Shown here: positions 1-9,895 of the stretch, in pieces
Layout: every line of letters begins with the position of its first letter
Position numbering within the stretch: the first letter of the stretch is position 1
NCBI GenBank assembly: GCA_018398765.1
Contig: JAHBMJ010001780.1
Location: forward strand, 6,735-35,554
Direction: 5' to 3'
DNA length: 28,820 nucleotides
DNA from: Chromera velia
Taxonomy: Eukaryota > Sar > Chromeraceae
Notes under the pieces: generated by a model
What the model was told of the DNA's origin: nothing
The model's input: only the letters and a program-made list of their open reading frames with translations
Databases searched by the model: none
Position numbers and translations under genes: made by a program

Positions 1-117
1 CCCCCCCCATACTGATTCTTCTCTTATCGACAAACCATTTGGTACCACCTGCCCGCCTTGCCCTCCCTGCCTTCACCTCCCTGCCCAGATCGCTCAAATC
101 GGGTCCCAGGTTCTCTT

Positions 118-121
<4 letters not shown>

Positions 122-155
<34 letters not shown>
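122..155. repeat. (CT)n microsatellite
   Basis: About 17 uninterrupted TC units. It lies beyond the last visible exon of the minus-strand TFIIF-like gene, so it is either in its next intron or in its 3' region. The stretch 1-473 otherwise shows no exon I can defend. The frame of exon 474-534 stays open to a TGA near 352, so intron retention there cannot be excluded. Confidence 0.9.
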
Positions 156-159
<4 letters not shown>

Positions 160-473
160 CTTGCAAACTCCGTAGGCACCTCATTTATTCTCGATGTCGG
201 GGGGGCTTCGCAACGGACAGAGAAGCCGATGAATAATCGTCGCACACAGAAACAAATTGCAAGATACAAAGTGGCACTCGCAGAGGGGTCCTCTGACAGG
301 CGGCAACGCTTCTCTTTTCTTTCGAGTCTAGCTTGGTCTATCAACAATTGAAGTCATTTGAGAGCTCGGTGCGCATGGAGATTGTTTCGAGCTATCGCGT
401 GTCGCCTGTCTTGTATACTCAGCATAGACACACAACCATCCACCCGAATGTGCGAATGAATGAACCGACCCAC

Positions 474-2950
474 CGATGACTTCATCTCGTAGCTGTGCTG
501 CCTGAGAATGCGGATGATCTCTTTCTCCAGCCGTCTGCAGGCAGGCGGAGGAGAGGAGAGAAGGAGTTTCTAAAAAGCAGCCGACCCCCTTGTGAACAAA
601 GAGAGACTATGAAGTTGCCCATACAAACAGTGTGTGAAAAAAGTGGAGCACAAGATATGGACAGCAGTGAATGGTGTGCGGGGTCTTTTTTTTTTCTCTT
701 TGGATGATCCACTGATCGAGCTTCAAAGGCAGGAAGAAATGAACGTTCTGAGGAGGAAAAAAAAACGGTTTCATGAGTGTGTTGTCCGCCCGGTCCTCCT
801 CAAAAAGCGACCCTGAGTTGTTGAGAAAAGACAAAAAAAACATAAAGAAATAAAGAAAGCATACAAACACCCAACGTACTCACTCGCCCTCCCGAGCACC
901 CACCCACCTGTCTGTGGGAAGACCGTCCGCATCTACTGCTTCGTCTTCTTCCCTCTCCTTCATCCTTCTCTCTTCCTCCCTTCTCTCCTCCTCTTCCTCT
1001 TCATCAATGAAGTCCTCATCGTCTCCCCCCAGCTCCATCTCCTCCATCGTCTCTCTCTGAATCCGCATGATATCCTGAAGGGAAGCACGGAGACAAAGCA
1101 AGCAAGCAAACAAGCACGCAGGCAGGCATACACGCAAAAAAAGATTTCTAATGCCAACGTGTACGTACACATTCACACTCCTCCTCGTTGGGTGCAAGCA
1201 ACTCCATCCATTCGACTCTCCATTCACCGCATCGTTTTGGGGGATGGATTGTCAATGATCGTTCCTTGGGGGATGGATTGTCAATGATCGTTCCTTCCTT
1301 CCTTCCTCAATATCAGGAAGGCAGCAAAGCCGTCTGGTCTCTAAGGGTGTTGTTGTTATCCACATGAATACCTCTTCTTTTTGATGGCAATAATACCGCA
1401 TAGGAGACTGTGATACACACGCACTGAAAAGGACGAGCGAGCGAGCAAGAGATAAGGAGAAAATATGGACTTCAGGAAAGCAAACGGACCCAGGCATTCA
1501 TTTTTTCAGCCACTCGCCAACCTCCCTACTAACTACCCCACTCCAACCCCCCCCCTTCCAACCAGGCCACGCCAACCTTGCCGAAGTCGGTCACTGCCCC
1601 CTTGTCGTGCTCCTTCTCGTCAATGCCCGCCTCGTCGTCGCTAGGGCCGGACTCTAGTTCCTCCTCTTCCATGCCTTCCGCGTCCTGTAGGGAGACGGAA
1701 GGACGGACAGACGGAGAGGCGGAGAGACCGAAAGAGAGACACGCAGAATGCATTCGAAACTTTTCTCCTTGATCTTCCTTCTATTTATTGTTGGTGACAG
1801 GAAGCCAGCGAAGGAAACAGATTGTGAGATTTTCAAAACGGCCGATACGAACAAAAAACAATGAAAAGAGGGACCCGAAGGACAGAGAGAGACACCTAGA
1901 CGGACATGGAACCCCCGACAGTCAAAGGAAAAACCCAAAGAGCATTCTGATTACTATCAACAAAGGGAACGTGTTCTCTCTCTCTCTCCCTCTCGGCGTC
2001 CCGCTAAATCCTCTTTTTTCTCCACCTTGACCAGCACAGCACCATGTATGCACCGATTCGAAGAGAAGCAAGCCGAGACAAGCCAAGCAAACAGTCCGCC
2101 TGTCCCAACACAGGAATGACGCCTCCTTTCCTTTCCATCTACTCACNNCTCTCACCTCGTCGTCGTCTTCTTTTTTGGCGTCCCCCCCTTCGTCATCCTC
2201 CTCATCGTCCGACCTCTCATCCACGTGGTCCCAGTCGTCGTCCCTCTGACGGATGCTCTTCACTGCAACCGAGCTGCACAGACAGGGAAGATACACAGGT
2301 AACAGACAGAGAAAGAGAGTGTGCCAGGCTTTCTCTTTCCGTCTGCTTTTCTATCTTTCCTTTGTACTTTTCTGTGTATCTATACGTCTATCCGTCTTCT
2401 GAGTTGTTCGACAGGTCACGGGTGCTCTTATGCCCCAGAGGGCGACACGTATGTTCTCGCGCAGACACAAAAAGGAACATGAAGCACAATTCATTCGCCC
2501 TTACTCTGCAACGACCATGACGGCCTCGATCCAAAGAAGTCATTCATGCGACGTTTTCCACCGTTCCACTAGCCGCAACGCTCCCTCTCTCTAACATGCA
2601 AACACGCCCACAGTCACGACAAAAAAATTAAGGGAGCGGAGAAAAAAAGCCAAGGCGCGCGCACAGAAAGATCACCATCGTCTTCCGCTTCTCGCGTCTC
2701 CCTTCGCCTGCCCCTAAGCCCATGCATCCGAAAATTCCTTCTTCCTTCACGTCGAGGGGCCGACTACTCACTCACTCACTCACTCACTCACTCACTAACT
2801 TCTCGATGTCGTTGTCGAACAGCTTGCCGGTTTTCGCCTTGATCAAATTCTTCTTCTGCTTCCTCTTCTTCCTGCACAGGGATGGATTGAACCAATGCGA
2901 TCAATCGATGCTCTCTCTTTCCATTCACTTCATCACTCTCTCTCCACACA

Positions 2951-2988
<38 letters not shown>

Positions 2989-3645
2989 CCCTCAGAGAGA
3001 GGCAAAGAGAGAGGACAGAGAAGCAAACTGACTAACTGACTGACGTTCTCTCCGTTTCCCGACGAATTTGTTCTTCCTCGGAGAGGTCCTCTTCGTCCTC
3101 TTGCTCCTTCTCCTCTTCTTCTGCGTACATGCACAGCCATGCAGTCAGTCATCCGTTCGACCGTGAAAAAACAAATATCTATTCATACGTCAGTGGGAAA
3201 CAGACAAACGAAAGAAAGGCAGAAAGACAGAAAGAAAGGCAGGAAGAGACACGTTTCACGTTCCTCTAGGACGTCGAAAGAGTCGAACGAACGTTTGGAT
3301 CCTCTCTGACACAGGGGAGAAGAGAGGAGAGGAGTGCCGAGCCAAAAGATGGACGGAAGAAGAGAAACTCCAGCCGGACGAAATGAATGACAGAAGGAGA
3401 AAAGCACTCACGACAAAGAGGTACCACGCAAGCAAAACCACAAATGGCAACGCAGATCCAACAGAACAAGACAGAAAAAGGCGAGCTGGAAAAGCAGAGA
3501 AAGCACCAACAGCAACCCACCCACCTGTCTCCTTGATCTTTTTGCCCTGCATCAGCGGACACAGAAAAAAGGGGGAAAAAAGGGAGGGGGGAGAAAGAAG
3601 GGATGCATGCCGCTCCGCGTCGATCATCACAGATAAATACACACA

Positions 3646-3708
<63 letters not shown>

Positions 3709-5209
3709 CAGGGAGAGAGAGATCATTGCATCATTATTTTTCGACTTGGTGTCCTTTGTTCTGTCCCGAACGAAGGCGGAGTGGACGCATGAGAGAGAAG
3801 AGAACGCAAAGAAACCCTCTTTTGTTTCTTTCGCTTATTCCATCTTGAGGCAGCTGGGCAGACTGTCCGACAAACGGATAGATATTTCTTGTCCCGTGTC
3901 AAGTCTTTCTTCCCTGTGGAAAAGGAAAAAAAGATCAGCTAATACTCCCGTCCCCCCAACTCCATCCATCCATCCATCCATCCATCCAACCATCCATCCA
4001 TCTGTTGATATCCATCCATCTATCCATCCATCCATCTATTGATATCAATCCAAGCAAACGACTGACCACAGCGGCCGCCTGTGCTTTCTCCTCCTCCTTC
4101 TCCCTCTTCTTCTTCTCCTTCTCTTTCCGCACTGCATACAGACAGTGAGACAGTCAGACAGAGCAGGTGCAGCAACAGAGGAAAGGAAAGTCCGTGCACT
4201 CACTCACTCACTCGCACACTCGACGCACCTAGGGATCGGACGAAACACTCGTACAAGCGTTCACGAAACAGAATAAAGCCATTTCACCCGCGAATCAAAA
4301 CTCTCTTCAATTAACAATTGAAACATTTGCAAGAACAAAAAAAAAAAATCGAAGCCCCGAAAGGACAAAGCGAGGCACAGAAACATAGCAACAAACTGCA
4401 CCGCCCCCCCCAAACGACAAAACCCAAAAACAGACACGGCTCCTTCACACCATCTATCCATTGCGAACCGCCTACTCCCACCCTCCTCTCACTGACTGAC
4501 ATTCTGCCATCCGCTTCTTCTTTGCCGCATCTTTTTCCTGCACATTGATTGTCGGACCGTCGGGCAGAGAAAATATACCCACGAAAAAGGAGAAGAGAGA
4601 AACGATCCAACAGAAGAAAGACGGAGGGAGAGAAGCGCGACACGAAGGAACCGACAGGTGGTCAGGAAGACCGAAACAGAAAGACGACGCTCGCAATCAG
4701 ACAATGACGGAAGGAAAGCAAAAGAGTCGACGTGATGCTCAAAGGAGCCCCCCGGGACCTTTGTTTCCCACTTCTTTTTCCATTCTCCCATTTACATTCA
4801 CTCATTCCACGTGTACCTACATTTGTCTTTGTGCACAGATGCATTTGTTTCTTTGCTTATTCCACGTCAGGTATCTGTCCAGGGGACGGACCACTTTGTC
4901 GACTTCCTCCACGTGCCTCTTCATCCTTCCTGTCGTGTGGGGAAGGAAAGTGACCCAGTAGTCGAGAGGATACATGTAGCACTTTCCATCCTGCACACAC
5001 ACATAAACAGGCAGAGGGACAGACAAGAAAGCCGAGTGCAAAGATTCCTCTTTACCTTTCTGGTCCGCATGCAAAGACAAGCACACACGCACATAAAAGG
5101 AATGAGAGAGACACAAGGGTGGGGAGGGGTGGGGTGGGTGGGTGAAGAGAACGGGGGGCCAAGGAGGGTACGGGTGTGGGAGCACGGGGAGCACAGGGAG
5201 AGAGGGGGN

Positions 5210-5269
<60 letters not shown>

Positions 5270-5871
5270 ACCACTTCCTCCATAACGAAATGGCATTTCG
5301 TGTCGAGAGCGTCCCTTCGTCCCACCACCTCCTTCGGCTTCTCCCCACCGCTAACGATGTGGAATGGCGCCCCCGCCGTGTCCTTGTTCCCACGGCGTCT
5401 CCTGAACCCGCCCTGACCGGTCGTAGCAGCGGCAGGCTCCTCCTCCTTTTCCTGCACCAACAAGGACAAGGGCCATTCATTCTCCTTTTCCTGTGCCAAC
5501 ACAGAGGTCAAGAGAGGACCGAAGGAAGGAGGAGCACCTGCCGGCGGGATCCCTTCCAGGCCGAGTTCCCGAAATAGTGTTTCCTGAAATGGATCTAATG
5601 ACAGAAGAGTCGCTTAATTGCATACGGCTGGAAAGAGGCAGAACACAAAAATCAAGCAAGCCGTCTCTTCGCTGGATGATGGAGGCTGACCGACTGACTG
5701 ACTGACCTCCTGGAGTCTTCCAAATGTGAATTCCTGTTCGTCGAGGTCAAAAGGGAAAGTGTCCGGAAGACGGCCGACGAAGAGATCCGTGTCATGGTTC
5801 AGAGGGCCCATCTGAATCTCCAAAGTCTCAATCTCTCCCCTTCCGGCGGCAGCTCCGTCTCTTCCCTCCAT
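474..5871 (-). CDS. TFIIF large subunit (RAP74/TFIIF-alpha)-like protein, 12 exons, C-terminus off window
   Basis: Exons (plus coordinates, transcription order): 5707-5871, 5272-5451, 4892-4990, 4501-4537, 4067-4131, 3525-3546, 3045-3120, 2800-2871, 2156-2273, 1577-1684, 908-1074, 474-534. All junctions are GT...AG and phases agree, giving 390 codons without a stop. Residues 1-148 form a globular part ending in [20 protein letters not shown] and a basic/acidic helix; this resembles the RAP74 N-terminal region (the 'YY-hydrophobic ... P-x-x-W-Y-x-F' strand pair, then EEAEE). Next come a Lys/Glu-rich coiled segment and acidic blocks including [10 protein letters not shown], like the acidic middle of plant TFIIF-alpha. 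The last visible exon ([14 protein letters not shown]) could open the C-terminal winged helix. If so it works in the RNA polymerase II pre-initiation complex. Start: ATG at 5871 is the first in the exon; a second at 5808 is possible. A strong donor-like AAG/GTAAGAG after 5898 hints at a 5'UTR intron. Family call is by eye and tentative; an unknown charged nuclear protein is the alternative. Confidence 0.55.
1239..1296. repeat. 29-bp perfect tandem duplication
   Basis: Units 1239-1267 and 1268-1296 are identical (beginning GGGGGATGGATTG). They sit in the intron between exons 1577-1684 and 908-1074 of the TFIIF-like gene. No divergence between copies suggests a recent slippage or repair event, or an assembly artefact. 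Confidence 0.9.
2767..2796. repeat. (CTCA)n microsatellite at a 5' splice site
   Basis: Seven and a half CTCA units on the plus strand, read as GTGA repeats by the minus-strand gene. The array begins two bases into the intron whose donor is at 2799/2798, so the first GT of the intron belongs to the same tetranucleotide register. Confidence 0.9.
2945..2988. repeat. Compound (CA)n(GA)n microsatellite
   Basis: CA units run 2945-2968 and switch without spacer to GA units to 2988. Intronic, between exons 3045-3120 and 2800-2871. Confidence 0.9.
3650..3706. repeat. Compound (CA)n(GA)n microsatellite
   Basis: CA units to about 3677, then GA units to 3705. Lies in the intron upstream of the 22-nt exon 3525-3546. 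Second instance of the same compound design in the window. Confidence 0.9.
3960..4038. repeat. (CATC)n degenerate array
   Basis: Tetranucleotide CATC/CATT array with short interruptions (TGTTGATAT at 4003-4011), in the intron just downstream of exon 4067-4131 of the minus-strand gene. Confidence 0.85.
5117..5142 (+). other. G-quadruplex-type motif
   Basis: Six G-runs of three or four separated by single bases (GGGT GGGGA GGGGT GGGGT GGGT GGG). It lies in the intron between exons 5272-5451 and 4892-4990. Because the gene is on the minus strand, the G-rich strand is the template strand. Confidence 0.6.
5211..5266. repeat. (GA)n microsatellite abutting a splice donor
   Basis: About 27 GA units from just after the N at 5210 up to the donor of exon 5272-5451. 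On the gene strand the intron begins GTCAGTCTCTCT and runs straight into the array. Confidence 0.9.
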
Positions 5872-6430
5872 TTTCTTTCTCTTCCTCTCTCTCTTACCTT
5901 AAAACTGCAAATTCTTCGTCTGACGCACGCGTGAGGGAAAGAAATCGAAATAAGATGAAGGGTCTTCTGTCTCTCTTGTCTTCTCTGGTGTCCGAAAAGA
6001 ATAGAGGGCAATTCGCGTTTTACACTGTCAGTCTGATCACAGCCCGGCTTAGGGAATGAAAAGGAAATTCTATCAACAGTCCTCCGATAACAGAAAACAG
6101 ACCGAATCCAAACGAGCTCCCAGCCAGAAAAGAACTCTTTTCCTGAACAGACGAGAAGTACCGGTGAGTCTGAGGAAGAGAATTCACCCCGAAGTGACTG
6201 CTGTCTCCTGGCAAAGATCTGTCGATCCCCGATCGAGGCACGCGTTGTTTATGGAGGTATCAGAATCGCTTTCAAATTCAGTTCGCCAACGTGTACAACG
6301 CCACCCATCAATCGACGACTAAGTCTTCCATTAAGTCGATCTAATGCGAATGAAATGCCCCATCAAGACATGGGGGATTGAAACAAAGGACAAATGACTC
6401 GCCATGACTCGTCACAGAAACTCTTTTTGA
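5872..6430 (-). promoter_or_regulatory. Upstream flank / probable 5'UTR and promoter of the TFIIF-like gene
   Basis: No coding region is convincing here on either strand. The gene-strand donor-like AAG/GTAAGAG after 5898 lies only 27 bases before the ATG, too short for an intron ending before that ATG. Either it is not used, or the true start is in an upstream exon. No TATA box is evident. Confidence 0.3.
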
Positions 6431-7416
6431 ACGAGAAACAAAAAATCACAAAAATTGGGCCCCCGGCCATCACCGGCATTCACCGCGCGGCTGGGGCCGG
6501 GTGCATGAGCTGAATCTTACAATAGGTGCGACAGTACAAAAGGCCCTTAGAACCAAAAAAAGAACGTAACACTGAAAATCTTAAAGTACTGTAACAAAAT
6601 ATTCTATCGTCTTTATCTCTGATCTACATTTCTCTTTCTTCTTACCTGATAAAGTCTAGGGGTTGATGATGATATTCACATAATAGATCTCACGGTAATT
6701 CAGGTCCAGGGAGAAAGGGGTCGATGCAACACTGTAAGCTAGATACACGGTAGAACGGATCTCACCATTTCACACACACGGCACAACACCACAAAAATCA
6801 GAACAACACATATGAATGTACCCCACAAACAGGGCTCGCATGGACTAACGCGCAAGCGGCCTTGGAAAGGCACTAACGAATAACTACGCATTCGATGGCC
6901 TAACATTACTTAATCATCTCTTTATCTTATATCTCTCCTCTTTTTCACTGTTCCCTTCACTATCGACGGTTTAAGGTATGAAAGAATGATCTTTCTTTCT
7001 CTATTCTTTGATCTCATTTCTGTATTATTCTTCTGTTCTCTTCTATGCTCTATATAGTACTGCACACCGAGATTTCATGCCGACGCTCCACGCGCACATT
7101 CCGCGCGCGCAATTTTTTTTTTTCTTAAGGCACTAACTAATACCTCTTACTGGTGCACCCATTCTACGATTTAGCCAGTGCATGTTCACACTTTTTGCAC
7201 GTAACGCTGAAAATTGCCGAGTGCATCTTTTTCGTTTTTTTAACTTTCCTGATCAATTTAGCTAAGAAGAGGCTCGCTCAGCAGTGCTGCTCTGTATGAC
7301 AAGGCTAGACAAGGCAGTAAAAAGAGAGTTATATATACCTGATTTCTCACTCATCGAGCTAGTTATCGATAAATACAATTTTTTGTTCAGTAGCATGATG
7401 GTGTGGTACTGCATTA
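6431..7416. other. Gene-free stretch, start of AT-richer island
   Basis: Contains no open frame with protein-like content. It includes a GC-rich inverted repeat (arms 6461-6468 and 6489-6496, one G:T pair). A short phrase (AAGGCACTAAC) occurs near 6867 and near 7127. Otherwise nothing recognisable. Confidence 0.4.
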
Positions 7417-7446
7417 GGGGGGGGTAAGGGGGGAGCAGGGATGGGG
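7417..7446 (+). other. G-quadruplex-type motif
   Basis: G8, G6, G3 and G4 runs with loops of 3, 4 and 2 bases. Located 28 bases upstream of the left target-site duplication of the transposon-like element. Confidence 0.45.
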
Positions 7447-7473
7447 AAGACGACTCCCGTCTCTCGTCTCCAG

Positions 7474-7733
7474 TTTTGAGTAACCTCCCTGAACTTAAGT
7501 GCCACTTGAAAAAATATAATTAAGATGATCTCTATCTGTGGCATTGTTTTTCAAAAGACCGTTCTAGACCGTCCATAACTGCAGTATAAATATTCAAGAC
7601 ACCGTCCAGATATGCGGCTTTGGCTTTCAAGACACTGTGAATGATCCGTGCCTGCGGCATAGACATTTAAGCTTATCCAAAAATGCGGGTTGAACTTTCA
7701 AGTGGTACTTAGGTTCAGGGAGGTCTTTTGAGT
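7474..7733. mobile_element. Non-autonomous DNA transposon (MITE), hAT-like 8-bp TSD
   Basis: Terminal inverted repeats 7483-7511 and 7696-7724 are 29 bp with two mismatches (left outer end ACCTCCCTGAACTTAAGTG). The 244-bp element 7482-7725 is flanked by perfect 8-bp direct repeats TTTTGAGT at 7474-7481 and 7726-7733. An 8-bp duplication fits the hAT superfamily but also P and some Merlin elements, so the superfamily is inference. The inside carries no open frame and shows degenerate internal repeats (TTCAAGACAC at about 7594 and 7628). No transposase gene is in the window. Confidence 0.75.
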
Positions 7734-7769
7734 CCATGGGTCAATACCTGTTGGAGTGTGACTGGGTAC

Positions 7770-7963
7770 ACACTCCGATTTCAGGTCCGTAGACCCTGAC
7801 ACTCCGTACAGGGTGATCACACTCCGATTTTAGGTCTTTTTAATGATTTTTACAGGTTGTAAAAAAGATGTTATCTGACCTTTTCTGTATGGGAACAGTC
7901 TGAAAAATATATTCCGCAAAATACAGTCTAATTTTAGGTCTTCGGCCCAGAACACTCCGAGAG
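7770..7963. repeat. Dispersed short repeat family (CACTCCGA)
   Basis: A 19-bp phrase beginning CACACTCCGATTT occurs at 7770-7788 and again, with one change, at 7819-7837. Shorter versions occur at about 7799 and 7952. The first copy also pairs with GGAGTGTG at 7753-7760 as a small hairpin. The region 7734-8089 shows nothing else. Confidence 0.55.
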
Positions 7964-8089
7964 TTACCATCCCACGTTTGAGTCAACTAACAACGATTGA
8001 TCTGATTATTGATCTGAACGAGGAGACTCAGTGTGAGAAGATAGGTCTACTCTATTGATGTCAAAGCAATTTTTTACCGTTTTTTATAG

Positions 8090-8671
8090 TCAATATCTTC
8101 AAGTTTACTGCGTGAAGCAGTGCAAAGAGCATGCAACAAAGCGCTTTTTGAAGACCTTGTCATCGAGGCCTACTTCAAACCTGGACTCCGAGGTAATACT
8201 ATATAAAGAAGTGATATCCTTAGTCTTGCCAGAAGCATGGGGCAACAGGTCAAATTCATCTGGGAGTACAGACCCCATGACAAATACATCGTTTCAAATG
8301 AAGCCAACATTGAAGATTATCAGAAGAGGGGTCTTAGAGGTGTTCCTATAGAGATGGCCAAGCACTGCTAGTACACTTTGGTTGAGTATCCAGTTGATGA
8401 AGACCACTATTTCATTCAGATACCTGAAAAGTCGTATGTAGCCGTCTTTCCGTGCAGGTATTGCTGTAGCCGGGCAGTATGGTCGGAGTGTAGAGGTTGT
8501 GGGTTCTTGCTAAAGATTTGCGATTCCTGTCTGCGTCTCTGTCTCCCTGGACATTTTTAGGGAGGTTGGTGGCAGTGTGGTGACTGCAAAGAATATGACG
8601 AACGCATGGCGCAACTATATGGTCTTGCATAGCTGGAGTTGCACCATCAGTCACTCAGTCTGGTATCCTGA
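8090..8671 (+). pseudogene. Broken reading frame with CxxC pairs, unidentified
   Basis: One forward frame (codons starting at 8090) reads as protein-like across more than 190 codons but contains TAA at 8204 and TAG at 8369, 8558 and 8630. It ends in TGA at 8669. The open blocks are 8090-8203, 8207-8368 (includes ATG 8237, IWEYRPHDKYIV) and 8372-8557 (HYFIQIPEKSYVAVFPCRYC). Four CxxC pairs follow: CRYC, CRGC, CDSC and, after the 8558 stop, CGDC, as in a zinc-binding domain. The start at 8090 follows a pyrimidine-rich TTTTTTATAG that could be a splice acceptor. A 40-base GT...AG segment at 8193-8232 would remove the TAA but shifts frame. I do not recognise the family; a decayed gene is the simplest reading. 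Confidence 0.4.
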
Positions 8672-9786
8672 TTTCTTGACTCTCTCAGCTTCCCCACTTC
8701 TAACGTACAAATGCACAGAAAGCCAGGGAGGTGGGGGTGGGAGAGAGAGGGAGAGGGAGAGAATTGTTCACAAACGAGTGTAACTAGCGAATGTAGAGTC
8801 TCCAACTGGCTGGAATAATTATTGCAGTATTGTACAACAAAGAGCGGAAGAACGAGAGAAAAACCTAGAAAAAAACTGTATCTCACACAATGAAGACCCC
8901 CCCCAAAAAAAGGAAGGGAAGAGAGAGGATGGATTGTCACTTGCATGAATCAGATCGGGACTTAATCTATCAAGAAGATGTTGAGAAGACGTACAGCATG
9001 AAATTTAATACATATGGTGTCTTCATCTTTGAGCATCTATTTTTCCTAGCCGATTTTTACAAGTACCGTTGTGAGTTTTACACTTCGTAATGCTTTTCAT
9101 CCGGCTTTTTGAACCTTCTAGTTACTTGAATATGGTCCGAGAGGTCGGGACGGGGCAGAGAATGGGGTTCACATCTCAAGGGGGAGCAAGGGAGATCGGG
9201 GAAGCGGTATCGTTGCTTGAATGGTCCAACGAGTGATCAGCTCAAGGGTGGGAAGGGGGAATGGGGGGGACTAGCGATCGCTTGAAGTGAGGAGGGTTGT
9301 GATATGTTTTCAGACGACTTACACATTCTTCCATCGTTTTTTATTTTTAATGGAATCACTCCCTTTGAGCATGCCGCCAGAAAAGCCACAAAAGATCTGT
9401 CGATCGATCAAGGTTATGTACGTAAGACTTTTTTCTTTTGCATACGTTTAAACCCGTTCCTGTTGCGTGATTTGCTGGGGTACAATGTCATTGCTTGGCT
9501 TTCTTGTGAGGCTTGATTCAAGACTGGCTCTCTGGTCCCTCCGCTTCGTGTTTCAAGTTATGTTAATTGGTTTGGTTGTATAAGGCTATGTAAGGTAGCT
9601 GGACTTTTGACGTTTGAGGTATTTTTACTGGGACATCATCTGGGTTATCGTGCAGCTTCCGACTGGGCTTGGGAAATCCCGACAACTTCAAACTTGATCG
9701 AGCATAAGCAATTTAATTGATTGAAGCTAGAGAAAATTCTGAGAAATCGGGTGGTAGCTATAGTGGGTTTATGCTGTGTGTGATAC
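8672..9786. other. Gene-free stretch
   Basis: Short open frames at 8890-9090 and 9304-9516 on the plus strand have no recognisable motif and no supporting splice pattern, so I do not call them. The region 9121-9270 is G-rich with loosely repeated phrases (CTTGAATATGGTCC at about 9126, CTTGAATGGTCC at about 9218). Confidence 0.4.
9246..9269 (+). other. G-quadruplex-type motif
   Basis: G3, G3, G5 and G7 runs with loops of 1, 2 and 3 bases, which fits the standard intramolecular quadruplex pattern. Confidence 0.5.
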
Positions 9787-9798
9787 TGTGTGTGTGTG

Positions 9799-9872
<74 letters not shown>

Positions 9873-9895
9873 TATGTGTATGTGTGTGTGTGTGT
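9787..9895. repeat. (GT)n / (TATG) microsatellite
   Basis: About 108 bases of GT with interspersed TATA and TATG units, ending in TTTGCATGTGCATG. Any open frame across it on either strand is an artefact of the repeat. Confidence 0.95.

Noticed and set aside
1252-1497. Minus-strand open frame within the TFIIF-like gene
   Set aside because: Exons 1577-1684 and 908-1074 join in phase without it, and it contains the 29-bp tandem duplication and no charged-protein character.
4817-5511. Leu/Ser-repeat open frames on the minus strand
   Set aside because: Translation of the (GA)27 tract and an N; only the 5272-5451 and 4892-4990 parts are exonic.
9304-9516. 70-codon plus-strand frame (MFSDDLHILPSFF...)
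   Set aside because: No motif, no splice partners, and lies in the AT-rich island; cannot be told from chance.
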